25,284 bases of DNA, taken from the NCBI GenBank assembly GCA_003049485.1, contig PYST01000404.1, positions 6,546-31,829 on the forward strand, read 5' to 3'. The stretch is from Ophioceras dolichostomum. Lineage: Eukaryota; Ascomycota; Sordariomycetes; Magnaporthales; Ophioceraceae. Below are positions 10,295-19,827 of this stretch, in pieces (position 1 is the stretch's first letter; each line of letters starts with the position of its first letter). Made by a program: the position numbers and the translations under genes. The notes under the pieces are model-generated. The model saw only the letters and a program-made list of their open reading frames with translations. It did no database searches and was not told where the DNA came from.

Positions 10295-11106
10295 ATGCGC
10301 CTTCCCTACATTCCCAACCCACCCCCCTCCTCCGATCCCGAAACAGACGCAATAGTCCAACGCATCACCAACCGCCGCTCCCCCCGCCCCCTCCAATCCC
10401 TCGACCTCACCCTCCTCCACAGCCCCCCCCTCGCCGACGGCTGGAACGCCTTCCTCGGCGCCGTCCGCACGCGCTCCTCCCTCCCCGTCGACCTCCGCGA
10501 GCTTGCCATCTGCCGCGTCGCCGCCGTCAACAGGGCGTGGTACGAGTGGTCGCACCACGCCCCGCTCGCCGTGGCGGCCGGCGTGTCCCAGGCCGCGATG
10601 GACCGCGTCGTCCGGCGGGATGGTCCGCTCCTCGGAACTGGCGGCGACCATGCTGATGGCGATGATGATGATGGTCATGGTCGTCTGGTCAACGACAAGC
10701 AGTGGGCCGTGCTCCGGTACACGGATGAGATGACGCGGAACGTGCGCGTTGAGGACGAGACGTTCGCGCTGCTGAAGAGCTTGTTCAGTGACCGTGAGGT
10801 GGTTGAGATAACTACTACGGTGAGTGTGTGGTGGTTTGACGGCGCCTCTCTGCTTCTACTCCTACCGAAGATCCGCTCTCCCTCTGATGATGGCATGCAT
10901 GGCAGGTCGCGTGCTACAACTGTGTCAGCCGGTTCCTCGTTGCCCTTGACGGTAAGTGGCTTCCCCCCTCCCCCCCTGATCACAGACATGTCGTGTGAAG
11001 ATTTGGCATCTCAACAACATCTCTGATAACGCCTTCGAAATGTGTGGTAGTTGGCGAGATGAACGATGCCGGTGTAGCCACCGCCGAGCGCGAGCACCGC
11101 GACTGA
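10295..11106 (+). CDS. Carboxymuconolactone decarboxylase-family protein
   Basis: Three exons, 10295-10819, 10906-10951 and 11051-11106, encode about 208 residues. Introns are 86 and 99 nt with GTGAGT and GTAAGT donors. Joining gives EITTT-VACYNCVSRFLVALD-VGEMND, which matches the conserved end of fungal CMD-like proteins. The core is ELAICRVAAVNRAWYEWSHHAPLAVAAGVS (about residues 69-98), the CMD/AhpD-like helical motif with the YEW and His residues. The CxxC pair of true AhpD peroxidase partners is absent. A short Asp/His-rich insert (DHADGDDDDGHG) precedes the second helical part (NDKQWAVLRYTDEM). Relatives range from 4-carboxymuconolactone decarboxylases to uncharacterised proteins, and the family name does not prove the reaction. 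No aromatic-degradation genes are near. An earlier acceptor at 10984-10985 would give a product that stops at 11026 and lacks the VGEMND end. Confidence 0.88.
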
Positions 11107-12045
11107 AACCAGCTGACCAGATCGGCTGCGAGGACACTGAATGGATAAGACGCGATCGCTGGGCGAGCAGAGCTTCCTAGAGATAAGGATCTCATGACGA
11201 TCTGCGCCATTACTGGCTTGTTTACAAACGTATTCACATTTCATGGCCAGGCATTTCGTGCCCGCCGAGATCGTGCATATGGGAGTATCAGCTGGTTGGT
11301 AGATACAGATAATTCTCAACAGAAAACAAAAAAAGAGAAAATAATCCAACATGGAAGCAATTTGTCTCGGTCTCCTCTCTAGAGAGACTAGAAAATATTG
11401 CGAACAGCAGCTGACATGACGGAACAAACCAACAGCCCCTAAACGCCATAGCAGCCGGGGAAACCCCTCGGTTTGGTGAAGCACCCAAGTCGTAGTAGCC
11501 GTCCGCCCTTCCCGTATGTTGCTCCTCAAATTCCCCCCTCTCACGGGGGTGGGAGGCAAGCAAAACCCCGATTCCCAACCGATGTTCGGTGTGATCTCTC
11601 CACCTAACAACTCCGAGGGTACGCTATACGCACGTACAATGAACAAGAGACATGAAAACAACTAGAAGCAAAAGACGAGCAGAGCGTGACGTCGTAGCTA
11701 TGTGCGGCGAAAGGATTCCTCCATCTTCCGCCTCGATGTCAGGAGGGAAACCTCCGAGACAATCAAACAGACGGCGAGGTTCGAAATAGCAGCAAACACA
11801 GATTACAAAAGATCCAACAGAGAATAAAATGACATGTGAAATAAAGGTATCAAAAAAGGAGAAAAGAAAAAAAGAAGAGGGAAGAAAGATAGGAGAGAAT
11901 GAAGCGTTCAGGAGCCAGTCCGATGGGGTGGACGGGCAGATATAACGGCTGGATCCTGATGATGAGGACGAGTCGAGGATTCCCACGTCCCACTCTTGAC
12001 GTTTTGGGCAAAAAGGGTCGGAGGACCCTGTAGGCCTCGAGGTTC
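11107..12045. other. Convergent intergenic region (CMD-family gene / MAF1)
   Basis: This 0.94 kb separates two genes transcribed towards each other and should hold both 3' UTRs. No ORF here looks like a protein. A-rich plus-strand DNA occurs at 11320-11345 and 11820-11880; the second block is T-rich on the MAF1 sense strand. Confidence 0.5.
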
Positions 12046-13594
12046 TCACTCGATCTCCATCCTCGACGCGATATCCTCGCTGACAGCGCGGACGGGTCCC
12101 CTCGAAGCCGAATTGCGCGCAATGCGAGGCTCATCATCATCGTCCGCATCGTCCATATCCTCGTCATCATCATCATCATCTTCGTCGTCGTCATCATCAT
12201 CCTCATCGTACCGATCGTCGTACAAGTCCTCCTCGTCGTTATACAAGTATTCCTCGTCGTCGTACGGATACCCGTCGAACTCCCCGTCGCCAGCGCGGTT
12301 CCACACCAAGCCGTCGTCCATATCGTCGTCCGAGTCCGTCCTGACGCGGTCGGCGGCGCGATCGCCTAGCCAGTAGCGCGCGCGCTTGCTCGCGCCCGCG
12401 GCGGAAGAAGAAGCGCCCAGGCCCAGGCGACCACGCCTCCTGCGGCCCGACGGCAGGTCGAGGTCCGGGTTGTGGCTCGTAACGGGCACCCCCCGCGCGT
12501 GCAGGTACGCGACGCGCTTGAGCGACTTGTTGAAGAAGAAGTAGTGCAGCGTCCAGATGGCGCCCTTCTCCTCCTCGAACGGGTTCTCGGTCGGTTGGTA
12601 GCTGAACGCGCTGCAGCCGCTCAGCACCATCTCGCTGTCGATCATGGCCCACATGCGCGGGCCCCAGGACAGGCCTACGGACTCGAGGTCGGCAGCGGCA
12701 GCGNNNNNNNNGCGGGGGATGCCGAGGTGGAAGAGCTGCCGTGGCTGCTGTGCCTGCGTCTTCCACCACCACCCGCACCGGGGCCTCCTCCTCCGCCTAT
12801 CCCGCCGCCGCCTATCCCGCCGCCGCCTATCCCGCCACCGATGCCGCCCGCGCTGCTCGAGAGAACGTCGAGGCTGCCCGCGGTTGCACCGACGTTGCCT
12901 AAGGTACTATCAATGGAGGTCATGACGCGGCGGATGTCCTTCTCGCGCTTGAAGTCTGCCGGCCGTAGGTTGGAGAACTCGTAATCGGAATGCGAGGCGT
13001 TCAGCGTCGCGATCAGGTAGGCGAACGTGCGCCTACTTGAGATGTCGGCGAGCGAGCCGAAGGGACTTGATCGTGACAGGTTGAGGCTGGCGGCCATCTC
13101 CTCGCGCATCGGCGGGCTGAGGCTCGCGCCGAACTTGAGCAGCGCTTCGTGTTGCGACTCGAGCGACTGGTCGATGTTCTTGTACAGCTTCTTGTCGGTG
13201 CCCGTCGCCTTGGTCGTGTACAGGTCGCACGCGCCCGTGACGTGGCAATCGGGCGTGTCGAAGTTGAGCGCGTTCGTCACGGTGACGAAGTCGCGAACTG
13301 GGAGGAACTAAAATGCGCGGCGCAAGGGGTGGGCCAGAGGAGAGACATGGCGATGCGCGATTGAGCATTCCTGTTCGCAAATACACAAACACACGGGGGA
13401 CGCTTGGAGATTCTGTCCCACGAACCTCTCGTGCGATGCCGTCGCCGTCGCCGTCGCCGTCGGCATTCCCCATTCGAAGTAGCCCCCGCTGAAGGAAGGC
13501 GGGCGCGATCCTCGAATGGGGGAATGAGGTGCGACGACGGCGACGGCTATCGCCGAGAGAGGGAGGCGGGACGGAGGGGATTGCACACCTTCAT
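12046..13594 (-). CDS. MAF1: RNA polymerase III repressor MAF1 (crossed by assembly gap)
   Basis: MAF1 represses RNA polymerase III, and so tRNA and 5S synthesis, under stress and downstream of TOR. Exon 1 is only ATGAAG (13594-13589). A 281-nt intron (GTGTGC donor, TAG acceptor) leads to exon 2, 13307-12046, restoring the family start MKFLPVRDF. Conserved parts are FDTPDCHVTGACDLYTTK (about 18-35), FAYLIATLNASHSDYEFSNL with RPADFKRE (97-124) and, after the gap, WGPRMWAMIDSEMVLSGC, PFEEEKGAIW and YFFFNKSLKRVAYL. Eight N (12704-12711) follow residue 200. The two sides fall in different frames with 8 bases and agree only if the true gap is a multiple of three. The visible length is 419 codons plus the gap. 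A Gly/Ile-Gly insert (about 157-184) precedes the gap. The C-terminus is a very acidic Asp/Glu tail. MAF1 is usually controlled by phosphorylation, but the sites cannot be assigned here. Confidence 0.93.
12157..12211. repeat. Imperfect CAT/CGT triplet tract (poly-Asp codons)
   Basis: Runs of ATC/TCG triplets on the plus strand are Asp and Glu codons on the MAF1 strand. They encode the acidic C-terminal region. Such tracts are prone to length change. Confidence 0.75.
12704..12711. other. Assembly gap (8 N) inside MAF1
   Basis: Eight undetermined bases lie in a GC-rich Ser/Ala-coding stretch of MAF1. The reading frames on the two sides agree only when the number of missing bases is divisible by three, so 8 is not the true length unless a splice site or a real frameshift lies here. 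Confidence 0.95.
12796..12840. repeat. 15-bp tandem repeat, three copies, in MAF1
   Basis: Three head-to-tail copies of CCTATCCCGCCGCCG occur, the last with one change. On the coding strand they give a Gly-Gly-Ile-Gly-Gly type repeat. They lie about 90 bases from the assembly gap, which may have been caused by this GC-rich repeat context. Confidence 0.85.
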
Positions 13595-15523
13595 CTTGTC
13601 AGAGGGGGGCCGCTACGGGGAACAGCGTGCAACGAAGAAGCGCCAGTGGGAAATCGTGATGTTTCGGTGTCGCAAGTGGGATGAGGAGCGACGAGGGACG
13701 ACGAGAAACGGCGAGGAACGGGTGGTGATGTCAGAATGCGCTGGTCGCTGCGTGATCAGGGCGCCGAAAGAGTGGAGGAAGGGAGGCGCTGTCGGAACGT
13801 CGGAACCCCAGGCGGAGGCTCGTTATAGTCGCGGCTCTAGTTGGATGTTGATCCTACGGAGAGATAAGGGTGTTTGGGTGTTTGGCGAATTGGTAGGATA
13901 CCTAACCGATGGGTACTACTCCTATGCCGGCGAAAAGGTCGAGACGTGAAGTGATTTGTGGTGCTGCGACTGTCTGTTGATTGCAAGTTGAACCGAACCG
14001 GCCGAGGAACGGCTACCTAGGCGAGTTAATCGATGCGAGACCGTCTCGGTCTTTGTTGGTAATGATTGAATGCCGGCTCTTCCTGGTCGGAGTAATGGCT
14101 GGACAAAAGTGAGCTAGGCGCCAAAAGCGTCTAGCAGCAGGCAGTCAAGACAGTGGCGGTATACATGTCGAGGGGAAACAATTGGTGGTGGGAAGGGTTG
14201 GGTGTTGTGGTGGAGGGAATTGGTGATGTTGAAGCTGGAATGGTTTGAACTTGAGGTGCAATGACAGGCCAGGTTCAATGTTGAAGGCCTGTATGTGGTG
14301 TTTCGGGCATGTTGCGGGAACCTGGAGCATGGCAGTCAGTCTGCTGGTAGTGGTCCTGTCGCGACAGATCCGGCCAAGGATCAGCGACCCCCAGGCACGG
14401 GGTCAGTTCCGCCGTCCTCAGAAGCTCAGGAGACCGCTGCGGCGAACATCGGCAAAGTACCGGACCTGCCCACCAGCCCAACTGCATTCCTCCAGAAAGT
14501 CCCCTTTTCTCCTTTTCTCCAGTTCTCAGTCCGATTCCCCCGCTCCCTGAAGCTTGTTGGTCATTGGACTGCGATGACTCTCCCCACTCCCGCATCAGGT
14601 AGGCCACCTTTCTCGAGGACGAATGATGTAGCAGTAGAGCACCACGGGCAGGCCGCGCTATTATGGTCGGATTGTTCAATGAAAGGGACCAAGCGAAAAG
14701 AACCTAGCCGATCCTAGATTCAATTCAGTCTGGCGAAACAAGTGACGGCCTTTGATCGTTAGTTTCCTGTAGAATAAAGGACGGTTCTCGATGATGTCGT
14801 CACGCCCAATCCGGTCATCGACTCGAGACCGCACCTCTGTTCGTCCACAACGAGCCCGCCGATATCGCCGGCGGGATCGCGTATGTCAGCGAGCCCACGG
14901 TTCGAGCAGGCAGATAACAGATAGCAAGCATGTCGCATTCGTGCTCGGTCGCCGTGGTTCGCGAGACCGCACATCGTTGATTCGCAATCGGCTGCCATCG
15001 CGCGAAACTGCGCGCAACAGCCCTTTCCTGAGGCAAGCAATGAGCATTCAAAAAGAAGCATCCATCAATCTATCTAGTCCATTTTCAAAAATGAAGAGAA
15101 TGTTTTGCATTCTCTGAAATGGTCCAGATATCTATTCCAGACTGCTTGCCATCCTCCCGACAACTTGATGCCCTGCAGCTCTCCCACGGTCTGCTGCGCC
15201 GTGAGGCCCTCTATTCCTCGCTGTTTGTCGCCGGGTCTGGTGGTCGCGCGTCCTCCGGCGTCCGCGCGCGAGTAGGCGTATCCGTGATGATTCTCTGAGA
15301 GATATTCCGTCCTTGGCTACGCGAGCCCTGTCTCTTTGAGCGCCGCGAGGATAAGTTCTTCCTCCTGTGTGGGTGGTGGAACGACGTGATGAACCTGCAT
15401 TAGCCATGGCCTCCAACCGCCCTCCCCCTATGATGAAGCCCTATACCCGGATGTCGCACTGATCTCCGTACTCAGGAGCCTGCGAAATCCCCTTGTTTCC
15501 CTCCGTCACAGAGGATCAAGAAT
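13595..15523. promoter_or_regulatory. Region between AP-1 sigma 3' end and MAF1 start
   Basis: These 1.9 kb should hold the MAF1 promoter (13595 onward) and the AP-1 sigma 3' UTR (below 15523). GCG- and GGA-rich DNA flanks the MAF1 start. Two non-obvious ORFs are worth noting: a plus-strand 140-codon frame at 14295-14717 with Pro/Ser-rich composition and no ATG start, and a minus-strand frame at 15400-15074 with a single TAG. No known protein was recognised in either. Confidence 0.5.
15074..15400 (-). pseudogene. Possible broken small ORF with one internal TAG
   Basis: From an ATG at 15400-15398 the minus strand reads about 108 residues to a TAG at 15076-15074, interrupted only by TAG at 15319-15317. 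The parts before (QEEELILAALKETGLA) and after (TAQQTVGELQGIKLSGGWQ, AVWNRYLDHF) have an amphipathic, protein-like composition and stay in the same frame. One C-to-T change, CAG to TAG, would explain the stop. I do not recognise a family. The frame starts only about 120 bases after the AP-1 sigma stop codon on the same strand, so it could also be 3' UTR that is open by chance. Two other minus-strand frames are open across part of it, which weakens the case. Confidence 0.25.
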
Positions 15524-16413
15524 CTACATGATCTTCGTGACTTCGTCCTCGACCTGGATGGGAGTAGGATGGGGTGTCAGTTGAGAGGGAGGCGACGGTG
15601 GTAGAAGTGGAAAGGAAATGTGCAATGCATGAGTGATGAAAAAAGAACTAGCCGGGTCGAAAGGGAAAAATAAGACCAGAATGCAAGGAAACAACCGTGA
15701 GGCGGACGAACCTCCATGTCTTCCAGCGAATCTTGCTGGGCTATGCAACGAAGTATGTTCTTTTTACTGCTCTCCTGCAGCTCGCCGGCTAGCAGGATCT
15801 CATCCAGGATGTAGTAGGCCTTAGTGAAGGAGAAGATGATATCCAGCTCGCAGACGTTGCCGTAGTATTTGTCCATTTGCTCGACGTATCGGTGGATGAT
15901 CTCGAGGGTGATCAGTTCGTTGTCTTCGGATGAGCAACCGGCGATGAAAAACAGGGAAGCATATCGTCGGTAGACAATCTTGGTGTCTGTTCGACCGGAG
16001 GATAGGGACAGAGCAGAGAGACTAGGTCAGCGGCATGTCTTGACAGGTGCGGACAAGGGGTAAGAAGATTCCGACGTACCCTTATACTCCAGGAAGTTGC
16101 ACATCCTGGTGCGCCTGGCGAGGACGAGCTGAGATACATCTTTCACAATCTTGGCCTTCTCCTTTGGTATCAACGTCGTGAACCATTTCGCAAGACGCTG
16201 CAGCGGCGCATCCTCAGTTAGCACGGACGTCGTGAGGTCGAGTTGGAGGCATGGAGTGAGGGGAGGAGACTGGGCGGTCTAAGGACACTCACAACTTTGC
16301 CCTGCCTCGAGAGCAGGATCAGGTAGCTAGGCGGGCCATTAGCGAACAGTCCGGGATTGAGTCGAGTTGAAAAACAGTTGGCCTTTTTCGGGGGATTCTT
16401 ACTTGATGGCCAT
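15524..16413 (-). CDS. APS1: AP-1 complex sigma subunit (clathrin adaptor)
   Basis: This is the small subunit of the AP-1 clathrin adaptor, which sorts cargo between the trans-Golgi network and endosomes. Five exons: 16413-16403, 16326-16293, 16197-16080, 15986-15712 and 15553-15524. They give exactly 155 residues, the usual length. Introns are 76, 95, 93 and 158 nt; all follow GT-AG, and each junction restores the family sequence: MAIN-YLILLSRQGKV, then RLAKWFTTL, LVLARRTRMCNFLEYK, DTKIVYRRYASLFFIAG, DNELITLEIIHRYVEQMDKYY (shown split here), NVCELDIIFSFTKAYYILDE and the ending VEDEVTKIM. The whole chain is the longin-like sigma fold. The NVCELDIIF and RRYASLFF signatures favour AP-1 over AP-2 or AP-3 sigma, and the short C-terminus without an extension agrees. 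The first coding exon has only 11 nt. The gene is divergent from the GCL regulatory subunit gene. Confidence 0.95.
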
Positions 16414-17946
16414 AGTGATGGCCTCACATCACCGGAGAAGTCCGCGAGGCGATGAATATCTCTGTCTCTCTTTCGATTGTGGAGGGGCGTTTTTGACGAG
16501 AAGAATTTTGATGCAACGTCTGTCATGAATGTGAACGTGGGGCAGCACCAGGCAACCCGAGCTTCCACTTTGGGTTTGCTTGGCACTGTGCGCATCTCCC
16601 GATCACACTGTTTGGTAATCATCCCTCCTGCATTCCGGTTCCAGTGGTGGCCTACTTTGGCTTTCAAGTCCCAAAATCACGAACTAGAACTCGAATATTC
16701 TCGGTGCTGTTCTCTCTACCTGTACATCTACGTACGTTCGTAGCCTACCTACTCCTCAAGGATGGAGGAATCGCTAGATTGGTACCGGTTGAAGACTTCG
16801 TAGACTACGACATTGAGGTTATCCACCACATGCCGGCTCGGGATTCCCTAAAACGGCGAGCGAATATAGGTCGGCTAGCAGTATTCCAAACGCCGCAACA
16901 AGTCAAGTAGGCGGGAAGCGAGCCTGACACGGCAGCACGGGAATTCGAGCCCGCTTCCAGCCAGCCAGCCAGCCAGCCATAGCTGATGCCTCACGGGTCA
17001 CGTTCGTCAGGTACCTCTTGCTAAAAAAAGAGGGGACACCCAAAGACCGTTTCTCTCCCAGTCATGTCCACACGTGTGCCGCCGCGCACAACGCGTTGAC
17101 CCGCGGGGTTAAGTACATCACGGGTCTTCTGAGAAGCCTGGAAGCCCCGAGCAAAACATCCTATAGGCTACCCGCGTCTCTACGTCAGTGGGGGTTGACA
17201 CACCACCCCACGCCACCAGTGTTGCCAACCGGCCAACCATGCCAGATGCAGCTGTGTAAAGCACACGAAGGTGGGAGAAGAGGCAGCATGATCGCACCCG
17301 CAGCACTTCCTCGGGGTCTGGACGCTGCCCCTCTTGTCGAAGTCCTCGTGAATGAGTTCAAGAGGGGAAGGGGAAGGGAAGGCTTGTTCATTGCTCGGCA
17401 GATGAAAACCAATCCAGAAACAAGTGCAGGCAAAGGAAGGGGTGGTGAACTAACATCTCCTTCATCCTGTCGCCAGACACACATTCACTCATCTCGCCCA
17501 TCTGGCGTCCTATCTGGTGGTGTCAGCCTACAAACTTTCCTTCTTTTAACGGTTGTCCGGCTCCTCCGTCTCAGCCTCCACCTCCCATCTCCGCCTGCTT
17601 GTCGGGTATCTTCGCTCTCTGTGGTCTTCCGCCACTAGTTCGTTGAAGAAAGAAAGAGCGTTGGCTTGAAACATTATTAATCCTCTCGAATTAGTGCCCC
17701 ACCACACGACACCAGCGATAGTCGGGGGAACTAAAGATTCGGGCCTTATTTTTTTTACGCTTAACTGCCTCTTTCGGAGTTTGCCTCTTTGAGTATCTTT
17801 CTTCCCGTATAGTAGTGGTTGAGGGCTTCCGAGAGCGGGTAATGGGATCCCATCAGACAAGTGCACACTCGAGAAAGCCCTTCTAGATCCTCAGAGCTCG
17901 GGTTCAGGCTGAGAGGGGGCACCAGCAAGCCAAACCAGAACCGAAG
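16414..17946. promoter_or_regulatory. Divergent promoter region, AP-1 sigma (-) and GCL modifier (+)
   Basis: These 1.5 kb lie between two divergent start codons. A 620-base plus-strand ORF (17018-17638) has no recognisable domain and mixed low-complexity composition, so I treat it as chance. The region contains a CCAG microsatellite (16957-16978). No stress-response motif could be assigned with confidence. Confidence 0.5.
16957..16978. repeat. (CCAG)n microsatellite
   Basis: Five CCAG units plus two bases lie in the divergent intergenic region. Confidence 0.8.
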
Positions 17947-19355
17947 ATGACGAAGCTCATCCTGTCAACCGGGTAAGTACCTTGCTTTTTTTTCTTGGAT
18001 CCTTCCCAATGGTCGGCGCTATCCTCTGCCCTAAGCTCTACTACTACAACTACTACTAAGGGACGGGAAGGGAAAGAAGAGGGTGGGAGGGGCGAGCACC
18101 GAAACAGAAAACCAGTAAAGAAAGGAGGGGTCACTTCTCACAATCTCATCAACCAGCCTGCTGATTGCGTGATCTCGGGAAACCGCCCGGCCTGCCTTAA
18201 CGTACTCTTAGGAACATCGTCTCGGGCGGCCCATCCATAATCCGTAAACCCGGCACGTACCGGTCCAACCTCGAGTTGACGAACTCGTTACGGAGCAATT
18301 TCCTTGCCGCTCAGGACTACTACGCAGCCGTCGCGCAGACCAACGGCAACGGCAATGGCAACGGCAACAACGGCAACCACGGTGCCGGGAGCGCGACGAC
18401 TGAAGACGGCAGAGGCCTAGTCGGCAGTGGCGGCGCGCGGCGGCAGCCCGCGTCGGTATGGACCGCCCGGGTGCGGGAGCGCACGCGAGAACCTGCAGCC
18501 GTCAACGGCGTCGGAGCCACAGCCGGAGCCGATGACAGCCACGGCCCCGGCGCCGATAATGACGGCGGTGATGATGATGATGATGATGTCATGTACATAC
18601 CCCGCATCGACTGGGACGCAGCGGCGGGGCACCTGCAGGAGGAGGCGACGCGGTACGACATCACAGCCAAGCTCTTCTTCCTGCCGACCGCGCCCTCGGA
18701 CGCCTCGCACCGGCGCCGCTACGCGCGCGCGGCGCTCTCCCTCGTGCTACGCGAGCTCGGTGTGCCCGCCGTGGACCTGCTGATCATCTCAATGCCCGGC
18801 ATGTCCTTCGAGGGCGACTGCGAGTACGAGGCGGACCGTGCGAACGCCTCGCAGGGCGACGACGACGAAGAAGCCGCCACGTGGGCCGCCACCGCCGAGG
18901 AGCTGCACGGCCAGGGTCTCGTCAGGCGGCTGGGCGTGGCCGAGTTCGGAAGCGACAAGCTGGCGCGCCTGCTGCGGCGCGTGAGCGTCCGCCCCGCCGT
19001 CGACCAGATCAACGTCAAGAACTGCTGCAACGTGCCGCCCCCGCTGGTGAGGCTCGCGAGGGAGCAGGACATCGAGCTGCTCGTCCACAGCGACTGCACG
19101 GACATCCTGCCGCGGGGCATCCTGCGCGAGCTGCTGGGCCAGGGCCTGCAGGGCGCCGGCATCCTGGCCGGCGCCACGGGGGAGGATGACGACGACTTCG
19201 ACCTCGAGGAGGCGCCGCCGTCGTCGTCGTCCGCCCCTGGTCTCCAGGGCGACCTGACGCCCCAGTGGGTAATCAAGTACACCGCCGTGGTGAGGGACCG
19301 GGGCGTCATCGAGAACAAGGGGTACTTCGCCGGGGCGGAGCTGAAGGAGACTTGA
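17947..19355 (+). CDS. GCLM: Glutamate-cysteine ligase regulatory (modifier) subunit
   Basis: Two exons, 17947-17972 and 18212-19355, encode about 389 residues. The GTAAGT donor and TAG acceptor (239-nt intron) join MTKLILSTG to NIVSGGPSIIRKPGTYRSN in frame, the conserved N-terminus of fungal members. The protein is a non-catalytic aldo-keto-reductase-like barrel that binds the catalytic GCL subunit and raises its activity in the first step of glutathione synthesis in the cytosol. Visible markers are LELTNSLRSNFLAAQDYY (about 29-46), VDLLIISMPGMSFEGDCE, LVRRLGVAEFGSDKLARLL, DQINVKNCCNVPPPLVRLA and DIELLVHSDCTDILP. The end, TPQWVIKYTAVVRDRG, is typical. Between the N-terminus and the barrel lies a variable insert with Asn-Gly repeats and an Asp run. 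Another Asp/Ser-rich insert occurs near LAGATGEDDDD. A plain aldo-keto reductase is unlikely. The 3' end converges on BUD32. Confidence 0.9.
18341..18379. repeat. AACGGC hexamer repeat (Asn-Gly codons) in GCL modifier gene
   Basis: Imperfect AACGGC units encode an Asn-Gly stretch in a variable insert after the conserved N-terminus of the GCL regulatory subunit. Confidence 0.75.
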
Positions 19356-19827
19356 AAGACTGGGAAAAGACCCGCCGCGGCCCGAGAAGCAGGGTGGCTT
19401 ACTTTTTTTTTTCTTCTTCTTCTTGACCCCTTTTCATTTGGAATATAATTTGGGATACCGGACCGATTCCTCCCCTGTTTGCATGGCCTGGAGATGGGGT
19501 ATCTGAATTTGGATGGAGAGTGTACGTTTGGTCGTTGGTGTCGGGAGCCACGACGGGAAGCGTCATGTGCACATACATAGGTACACCGAAAGTGGTTATG
19601 CAGAATGCGCGCAGTTGTGGTAGATACACCATGTCCTCGAGCCATGCTAGGACGGAGCGAACTCAACCCTTTTTTTGGAAAGGGGGGAATGTCATGAATA
19701 TAGAGCAGCGCTATCATTTCCTCTTGCACTTTCTAGATCAGGTTTCCCCCTCGCTATAATTTCCCTACCGAGCATCTGGACGGTGGTAAGATAAGTAGTA
19801 CCCCCAAGAGGTCAGCGGCTAGGGTTT
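19356..19827. other. Convergent 3' region, GCL modifier / BUD32
   Basis: These 472 bases sit between two converging stop codons. A T-rich tract with TTC repeats (19402-19424) follows the GCL modifier stop within about 50 bases and may lie in its 3' UTR. No ORF was supported. Confidence 0.5.

Noticed and set aside
13404..13949. 181-codon plus-strand ORF antisense to the MAF1 start
   Set aside because: It starts in an Arg run from GTC/GCC repeats inside the MAF1 intron and has no recognisable domain. The MAF1 first exon and intron explain the region better.
16925..16965. tRNA-like T-loop AATTCGAGCCC
   Set aside because: The flanking bases do not form a proper five-pair T stem, and no matching acceptor or anticodon arms were seen on either strand.
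17018..17638. 206-codon plus-strand ORF between AP-1 sigma and the GCL modifier
   Set aside because: It has mixed basic and Ser-rich composition with no domain and no plausible splice partners; it lies in a divergent promoter.
18719..19729. 336-codon minus-strand ORF opposite the GCL modifier gene
   Set aside because: It is Ser/Arg-rich in the complement of a GC-rich coding frame, and the plus strand carries clear family motifs.
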